Part shown: in pieces, positions 19,301 to 28,300 of the stretch
Layout of the letters: every line of letters starts with the position of its first letter
Numbering within the stretch: position 1 is the first letter of the stretch
Assembly (NCBI GenBank): GCA_964575975.1
Contig: CAZNTU010000037.1
Span: 1-33,779, forward strand
DNA length: 33,779 nucleotides
Reading direction: 5' to 3'
Source of the DNA: G963674505 sp964575975
GTDB taxonomy: Bacteria > Desulfobacterota > Desulfobacteria > Desulfobacterales > SKZT01
Translations under genes and position numbers: made by a program
Notes under the pieces: generated by a model
Databases searched by the model: none
Seen by the model: only the letters and a program-made list of their open reading frames with translations
Told to the model about the DNA's origin: nothing

Positions 19301-22300
19301 AAGAGGCCGTTTCTCTATTGACGGTTCCGGACGGCTACTCGAACAATTTCCATGAGTATGTTCTGTTTCCGCCCCTCCTTGAAGGCGCGCTTCAAACGGT
19401 ATCCGGATATATTCTAAAGACGGAGGCGGACGCGGTCGAACCTTTCGTTCCTTTCGAAATCGGCGAACTGGAGATCTTGAAGCCGCTGACAACGACATGC
19501 TACGTCCACGTCGGAAAACCTCGAACAAAACGCCCTGCGGGTCTGGATCGCTATAATCTTTCAATATTGGACGAGAAAGGGCGGACTTTGGCGAGGATAA
19601 ACAATTACATGGTCAAACCCCTTCGGTCCGAGGGTATATCTCTTCATAAGGCCGGAGAAACTTCTCCCCTGTATTTCCAAAAAACATGGAAACCTTCCGG
19701 AGAATGGAACGGTTCTAAAAGCTTTGCGCTCCCAAAGGAGAATTTCGCCGGCGGCATTCTTGTTTTCGATACTTCGGAAAAGTTCATGGAAAATCTGCGC
19801 ACCCGGTCCTTTGAAGGAAAGGCGATCCTGGTCAAACCCGGTCTCTGGTTTAGACGGGTAGACGAATCGGTCTGGGAGATCGCGCCCGACAACGAAAAAG
19901 ATTACATGAGGCTTTTCGAAGATCTCGAGCAAAGGCGAATCAAGCCGGTGCTTGTCGCTCACAGGTGGTTGTGGGGCCATTCGGAAAACTTTCGAGAAGA
20001 GCCGCATATCTCGCTGGAAAGAGGTGTTTATTCATTGTTTCATCTTGCAAGAGCCGTTGAGAAGTTCAATCGAAAACATGATGTTTCCCTGATATTCATG
20101 TACAGCTCCAAAAAGAACGCCAACAGGCCGTTTTGCGACGCCGCGGGTGGATTCCTAACGACTCTGGAAAACGAAATGCCCCGGATTCGCTGCAAATCCC
20201 TGAACATAGTCAATGGTTCGGAATCCGATTCGGCGGATATGATGCTAAACGAATTTTTATTTGAAAACGATTCCGGCGAAATTCGTTACGAGGACGATAG
20301 AAGGTGGACGTGCCAAATGAACGAATTCAAATCTGAAGAATCGTTTGGAGACGGTCCGGGATTGAGAGACGACGGAGTTTATCTTATCACGGGAGGAACC
20401 GGAAGAATCGGAATGGCTTTCGCCGAACACATTGCTTCGACCGTCGGAGCCAAACTGATTCTAGTCGGCAGGTCGGGGGCGAGTTCCGAGATAGAGCGCA
20501 AATTGAACAGACTGGAAAAGAAGGGTTCCGAGGCGATATATATATCCTCGGATGTGACCGACGAAAAGGATGTAAAGCTGCTGATCGCGAAAATCAAATC
20601 GAGATTTCCGGAAATACACGGTGTCATCCATTGCGCCGGCGTGATCCGCGATTCCTTGGTTAAAAACAAAATAAAAACGGAGATGGAACGGGTGATCGGC
20701 GCAAGGGTTCTTGGAGCCGTCAACTTGGACGAAGCCCTCGAGAATGAAAATCTTGATTTTTTCGAGCTTGCCTCGTCCATTTCGGCGATAGCGGCAAATC
20801 CCGGACAGGCCGATTACGCCTTCAGCTGCGCTTTTCTGGATGCTTTTGCCGACTACAGAGAGAAATTAAGGGAAAAAGACCTGAAATCAGGCAAGACTCT
20901 CGCCATTGGATGGCCGTTATGGAAGGAAAGCGCAATGCGATTGGACGCCTCGTCCCATGAATATTTCTCCGACACCATCGGAATTAAGCCACTGTCAACG
21001 AAAGCGGGCCTGAATACGTTTATTCGCGGCCTGGGTTTTAATGGAAGCAGTTTTTTGGTGGTGGAAGGAGATCACGATAAAATACGATCGCGCATTTCCA
21101 ACAAGGACGGGGCCCGAAGGGATCGGAGCCTGAAAGTCGCGGTCCCGGTAGAATCCGAAGGAGACGGAGAAGAATCCGGAAGCGAGGAAAATTTAGGCTT
21201 TCCGGATGCGGAAAGCTTAACAATCAATATTCGGTCCCGGCTGAAAAAAATGTCGGCCGACATTCTGAAGGCCGACGAAGACCTCGTCGATCCCGAAAAA
21301 AGCATGGCCGAAATGGGGTTTGATTCTATCAATCTGACAAGGCTGGCGAATGCGATTAACGAAAATTGGGGATTGGATCTTACTCCCGCCTTTTTTTATG
21401 AAATCGATCCTCAAACCATAAATGTTCTTGGCGACCACCTTTTGCAAACGAACAGAAAAAACTTTACAACTTATTATTCAAGAAAGCGGACGCCACTTGA
21501 AACAACTTATAAAGTCGACAATGAAAAGCCGTCGAATCAGGAAAAATCTGCAATTGGTCCGACGGAAAAAATATCTTCGGAACCGGCTTCGATTTCCGGA
21601 CAAGTTTCGATGGACGCCCCAATCGCCGTGATTGGCATGAGCGGTGTCATGCCTCGTTCTCAAAATCTGTCGGAATTCTGGGACAATTTGAAAAACGGCA
21701 TGGATTTAGTCACCGAAATTCCCGAAGATCGGTGGGACTGGAAAGCCTATGACGGAGACCCGTTGAAAGAAAAAAACAAAACTTATTCGAAGTGGGGCGG
21801 ATTTATGACCGAGATCGACAAATTCGACGCGAGATTTTTCCGGATACCTCCCAAGGAAGCGGAACGGATGGATCCTCAGCAGAGATTGTTCCTGGAAACA
21901 GTTTGGAAGACGATCGAGGACGCCGGTTACAGGGCTTCGGATTTGAGCGGCCGAAAGATAGGACTGTACGTTGGAATTTCAAACTCCGATTATCGGGATG
22001 TACTGGAGGATCTTGACATCGATTTTTACAGCATGTTCGGGACCGCCCATCCGCTGGTAGTCAATCGAATATCCTATCTTTTTAATTTCAAAGGCCCCAG
22101 CCAGGCCATCGATACTTTATGTTCCAGTTCACTCGTCGCAATCAAACGCGCAGTGGACGACATTCGCCTCGGAAGCTGCGAAATGGCGATCGCCGGGGGG
22201 GTGAATGTGATAGCAAGTCCAAAACTCTATTTTTCCTTCAGCAAAGCGGAAATGTTGAGCAAAGACGGACGCTGCAAAACTTTCGACAAGGATGCGGACG

Positions 22301-25300
22301 GTTTTTCAAGAGGAGAGGGGGTCGGGGCGATCATGCTGAAACGCCTTGACAAGGCAATTGCAGATGGCGACCAGATCCACGGGGTAATCAGGGGAGCGGC
22401 GGAAAACCACTGCGGTCGCTCCAGTTCCCTTACAGCTCCCAATCCCAGCGCCCAAGCGGACGTTATCGTCGATGCGATGGAAAAATGCGGAATCGACCCG
22501 TCTGCCGTCGGATATATCGAAACCCACGGAACCGGTACGATCCTCGGAGATCCCGTCGAGATAAACGGCCTGAAATCGGCGTTCAAGCAACTGTATGAAA
22601 AGTGGAACCTACCGATTCCCGACACCTCTTATTGCGGACTCGGTTCCGTCAAGTCGAATATCGGTCACTTGGAGTCGGCCGCTGGCATCGCAAGCGTTCT
22701 GAAAGTGCTTTTGTCCATGAAACACAAGATCTTGCCGGGGACGATTCATTTCAAGGAACTGAACCCCCATGTCAGATTGGACAAAAGCCCTTTCTATGTT
22801 GTCGATCGGACTGCAACGTGGAAAAATCCTCGCGGCAAAGACGGGAACAACATTCCAAGAGCGTGCGGCGTCAGTTCGTTTGGAGCGGGAGGCGCGAATG
22901 CCCACGTAGTTTTGGAAGAATACCAGATGCCGGAGGCTCTACGGAATTATAGCTCTGAAACGCCTCCCGGTTTGTTCCTATTTTCGGCAAGAGACGAGAA
23001 CCGCTTGAGGGACTTAATTGAAAATTTCATTCGTTTCCTGGAAAAAGAAAAACCCGGAGACCATTTGTTTTTCGATATCGCCTTCACGCTTCAGACCGGA
23101 AGAGAAGAAATGGAAGAGCGTTTGGCCGTCGTCGCCGACGATTTGGACGATCTGAAAAAAGAATTGAAACTTTTCGTCTCCGGAAATGGCCGTTCGGACA
23201 GGATGTTTCGCGGTCGTATTAAGGTACGGGAATCGAGTTCGAGCGGATCAACCGGCAAGGATTATACTGATGGGGAAGTCGATATTTGGCTAAAGGAAAA
23301 AAACCTGAAAGCACTCGGGCGAATATGGGTTTCAGGTGCAGCAGTAATTTTTTCAAAGCTTCCGCACAACAGGCATAGAAGAAGAGTGTCTCTACCGACC
23401 TATCCGTTTGCCAGGGACAGATACTGGCCGGTCGAAGCGGGAAAAGCCGCCTCCGAAGCGGGCGTAGAACGCCAAACTTCCCATCGAGTGGAAAGAGAAA
23501 CCGAAACAAATCCTTTCGCGCCGTCGCCAAATAAACGTCTTGACGATCCGGACGAGAATTTGCGTGCGCTTGGAGACCGAGAACCGACTTTGGCGGACAA
23601 GTTGACCCAAAAAGTTGCAAACGAGATGATCGAGGTCTTGAAAATCGGCGAATCGGATATTTCCCCCGAAGCGGATTTGGGAGAGTATGGGTTCGATTCC
23701 ATAAGTCTAACGGAGTTTTCCAAGCGCCTGAGCATGGAGTTGAAACTGGAGCTAACGCCGGCGCTTTTTTTCGAACTCGAATCTTTTAGCGTTTCAGGAC
23801 TGATTCGTTTTTTGCAAAAAACTCACGAATCCCATCTTCTTAAGCTGTTTAAGATGAATGGGGGCGTTGTTGTCTCGGAATGCGAAACGCCTCCAGGTCC
23901 TGCTCTCGAAATCGAGAACGAAAGCCGAGTGCCCATCGAAAACGACGAAAAAGACATAGAAAAACGCCTTTCAAAAGAAATTCTCGAAATAGCGAGCAAG
24001 ATCGTCGAGGTTGAAAAAAACGACATGGCTCCCGAAGAAGACATGAGCGAATATGGATTCGATTCCGTTAGCTTGGTCGAGTTTTCCAAACGTCTGAGCA
24101 CGCGGTTCGATCTGGAAATAATGCCGGCGCATTTTTTCGAACTGACTTCCTTTAGTGTGAAAGGACTGGCAAAATACCTTTACGAAACTCACAGGACTCG
24201 CTTGTTAGAGTACTACCGAAAAAATTCCAATGGAAAGAGACCGGTGGCCGAAGCCAAAAGCGTTTTTATTGCAGCAGAGACGAGCAAAGACTTTCACGCT
24301 CGAAAAGAACCGACAGCGAAAGAAGACCTCAATATGGAAAAAATACCGGTTGCGATTGTCGGCATGAGCGTCGTAATGCCGAATTCGGAAAATTCCGATG
24401 TTTTCTGGGAAAACTTGGAAGCCGGCGCGGACCTTGTATCTGAAATTCCAAAAAACCGATGGGACTGGAGGGATTTCTGGACCGACCAAAGACAGGAAGG
24501 CAATTTCAGCTATTCAAAATGGAGCGGATTTATCCGCGATGCCGATAAATTCGATTCCGCGTTTTTCCGCATATCGCCGAGCGAGGCCGAAAAGATGGAT
24601 CCTCAACAGCGGATTATGCTGGAAACGGTTTGGAAAACAATAGAGGATGCCGGATACAGGGCCTCCGAACTATCGGGGACAAAAACCGGTTTGTTCATAG
24701 GGGTGTCGGCTTCCGATTATAGCTATCTGCTGCTTGCTTCGGGCATGGACGTCAGCGCGTTTTCGCCTTCTGGAATGTCGACCGCTGTTTTGGCAAATCG
24801 TATTTCTTATTTTCTAAATCTTCACGGCCCCAGCGAACCGATCGATACCGCGTGCTCCAGTTCGCTGGTCGCGATTCACCGCGCTGTCGAAGAGATACAG
24901 AATGGCAACTGCGAGGCGGCAATTGCCGGAGGAGTTAACGTAATTGTAAGTCCAACGCTTCATATTGCTTTCAGCCAAGCAGGTTTGTTAAGCGCCGACG
25001 GACGATGCAAAACATTCGATAAAAACGCCGACGGATTCGCAAGGGGCGAAGGCGCCGGGGCATTTTTTCTCAAGCCTTTGAACAGGGCGATCGAAGACAG
25101 GGATCATATTTACGCAATCATCAGGGGAACCGCGGAAAACCACGGCGGCCGCTCGAATTCGCTGACGTCCCCTAACGGCAACGCCCAGGCCGCATTGTTG
25201 AAAAAAGCATTCGAGAGAGCAAATATCAGCCCGTCCACATTGACCTATATCGACGTTCACGGAACAGGAACCCCCCTTGGAGACGCAGTCGAATTAAACG

Positions 25301-28300
25301 CGTTGAAAAAGGCCTTCAAAGATTTTGCAGGACAAGGCGACAATTCGAGTGAAAACGAGGCCTATTGCGGACTTGGATCGGTGAAAACGAATACGGGGCA
25401 TTTGGAAACGGCGGCCGGAGTCGCCGGAGTAGCAAAGGTGCTATTGTCCATGAAAAACAAAATACTGCCCCCAAGTCTTCATTTCGAAGAGTTAAACGAA
25501 TACATCGATTTGAAAGAGAGCCCTTTTTATATCGTCGATAAAAAGAGACCGTGGAAAAAACTCGAAAAAAAGTCCGGCGAATGCATTCCTAGGAGGGCGG
25601 GGGTCAACGCGACAGGCTTTGGCGGCTCCAACGCGTTTGTCATTCTCGAGGAGTACGACTCTCCAGCGCCCGATCCCGTTGTAGAAATGCAGGGAAATCA
25701 CCTTATTCCCTTGTCCGCTAAAGGCGAAGATCAACTCAAGGCATATGCAAGAAAATTGCATGACTTCATAAACGCAAGAAGAGGCGATCGACCTTCGCTT
25801 ACGGAAATTGCCCGCACGTTGCAAACCGGCAGGGAACCGATGGATAGCCGTCTTGCCGTGATTGTTTCCAGCAAGCAAGATTGTATTGAAAAACTGGCCC
25901 TGTTTTGCGGCGGGGAAAAAAACGACGAATCGATCTTCCTTGGAAACGCAGGAGAAAAAACGGATAATGCCGGCACTTTGATTCAGGGAAAAGAGGGCGA
26001 AGAATTCGTTAAAACTGTCTTGAAGGAAAGAAATTTGAAAAAACTTGCTCGGCTCTGGGTATCCGGTGTCGAAGTCCAATGGGAAGCGCTTTATTCTCCT
26101 CCATTGCCGAAGCGGATTTCTCTTCCGGCCTATCCGTTTATCGGAAAAAGGTACTGGATACCGGGCGAGCTAGGCGGCGCCGCTCTTTTTAAAAAATCCC
26201 GCGGAACGGAAAAACCGTCAGGCTCTCTTGACGCGAACACAAATCCAGCTCCAGTCTACGTCTCCGAGGACAGCCTGCCGGAGAGCGACCTCGCCGGGTT
26301 CATTAGACGGGCGGTGGCTTCAATTTTGAAGCTCGACGAAACCGAAATCGACGTCGAAACCGACCTTTCCGTCTATGGATTCTCTTCGCTCGCCTATTTT
26401 CGTTTGTCAAATTCGTTGCACAACCGTTATAGGCAAATAAAGTCGTTGTCGAAACTGTCGCGGCATACGACCATAAAAAACTTGACGCGCTATGTTCTGG
26501 AAAAAATCGTCTCGGACGAGGAAAAACATATTGAAAAAAGCTTAAGCCGAACCGACGCGCAAGATACTTCAAAAAAGCCGTTTAAACCCAAATCGTTTCT
26601 GCATCTCGAAACAGGTAACATTTTATTGACCGGCCCGACCGGGGTATTGGGAGGAAGTTTGTTGAAAGAACTGATCGAAAATACCGCCAGTCGGATCTAT
26701 TGTCTCGTCAGAGCAGACGATAAAGATAGCGCTTGGCTGCGGATTAGAAACATCCTCGAAGTCTACGATCCCGAAGGGAAATCGGCTTCTTCCCTTGAAA
26801 GACGCGTCGTTCCGGTGGTTGGAGACATTTCGAAAAAAAATCTCGGTTTAACGCCCGACGTTTACGAGAAATTGACGCGTTCAACGGACATGACTATTCA
26901 CAACGCGTCGAAGGTCAGCCTGCACGGCATGTACGATGCCCTCGAAAAGGTCAACATCGACGGAACCCGGAACATGATTCGTTTTGCTTTAAAGACGATG
27001 CAAAAATATTTTGTATATGTTTCTTCCTACACTGTAGTAGGAGACTTGATTTATAAAGGCAAGCCCGTCCTGTTTACCGAGAAGGACTTGAATCTTGGAC
27101 AGGGGTTCGACAAACTTGCCTATGCGAAGACAAAATTTGAATCGGAAAAGCTGGTTCGCTCGTCGGATGAATTGAAATGGATCATCGTCAGGCCTGGAAA
27201 TATCATGGGGGACCATAAGCACGGTTACTACCCTCTGGGAAAGACCACGATTCCGGGACTGTATTACGATATTCTGAAAACCTGCATTGAAATGAAAACC
27301 GCGCCGCGAATTCAAGAAACATTCGATATAACCCCGGTCGATTACATAGGAAGAAGCATAGTGTATCTTGCAACATCGTTGAAACAAATATGCGCTACCT
27401 ACCACTTGTTCAATCCAGACCGAAAAACCTTTTCGGAAATTATAGATATATTGGGAAAAATTGGTTTTTCGATAGAAACGATCGACCCCGAAGAATATTT
27501 CCGTCTGATTACGAGCATGGACAACGCATACAATTCTCCCGCCACTGAAATGTTTAAGTTCCGGCATTTGCATTTTCCCTATCTTTCGGGCGAAAACGAT
27601 TTTTTCCCCGACTGTTCCCATACGAAAAGGATACTGGAAGAAGCCGGTATCCAGGCGCCCGCAATAGACGAAAACCTTATTAAAACATATATTTCCTACT
27701 CCGTTAACGACAACTATATAAATCCGCCAAAAGGTTTCGACAAAAACAAACTAAACTTGAAGGAGGTTCGCATGAACGAAAATGACAAATCCGTTAATTT
27801 AATATCCCACGCAGTGGATCCCGTGGAATTGTCCCATAGGGTTCTGGAAAATAAAAAAAGAATAAAAGACTCGGGCGATTTGTCGGACAAGTTCACTGTG
27901 CGAAGAATGCATGCCATTCTGGATCGAATGACCGAATTCGAATTGGGCAGGTTTATGATAAGGAACCGGGGGCTGGATGGATACTGGTCGGACTATATCG
28001 TCACTCATTCCAAAAACCGGCGTACTTCCGATGTGAATGGCGATGGGGAACCACTGCACGATCTTGAAAAAAAGATACTGGATGAATTTCCGGGAATGCT
28101 CGCAACCCAGGAACGTTTTCAGCATTTCTTGCAACAAAATCAGCAAATGGTCAAAGACGGTGCCGCGCTTCTTTCTATTCCCTGCGGATACATGAGGGAT
28201 CTTCTGGAACTCGATTACTCGGGGATCCAGGAGGCGCGTCTGGTAGGCGTCGATCTTGATCCCGACTCCCTGGAGAATACGAGCCGCCTCGCAAAGAAAA

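Noticed and set aside
21619..24192. HMG-synthase type beta-branching at the tandem ACPs
   Set aside because: The carrier Trp mark is missing, and no HMG-synthase, donor ACP, decarboxylating KS or enoyl-CoA hydratase gene is in the window.
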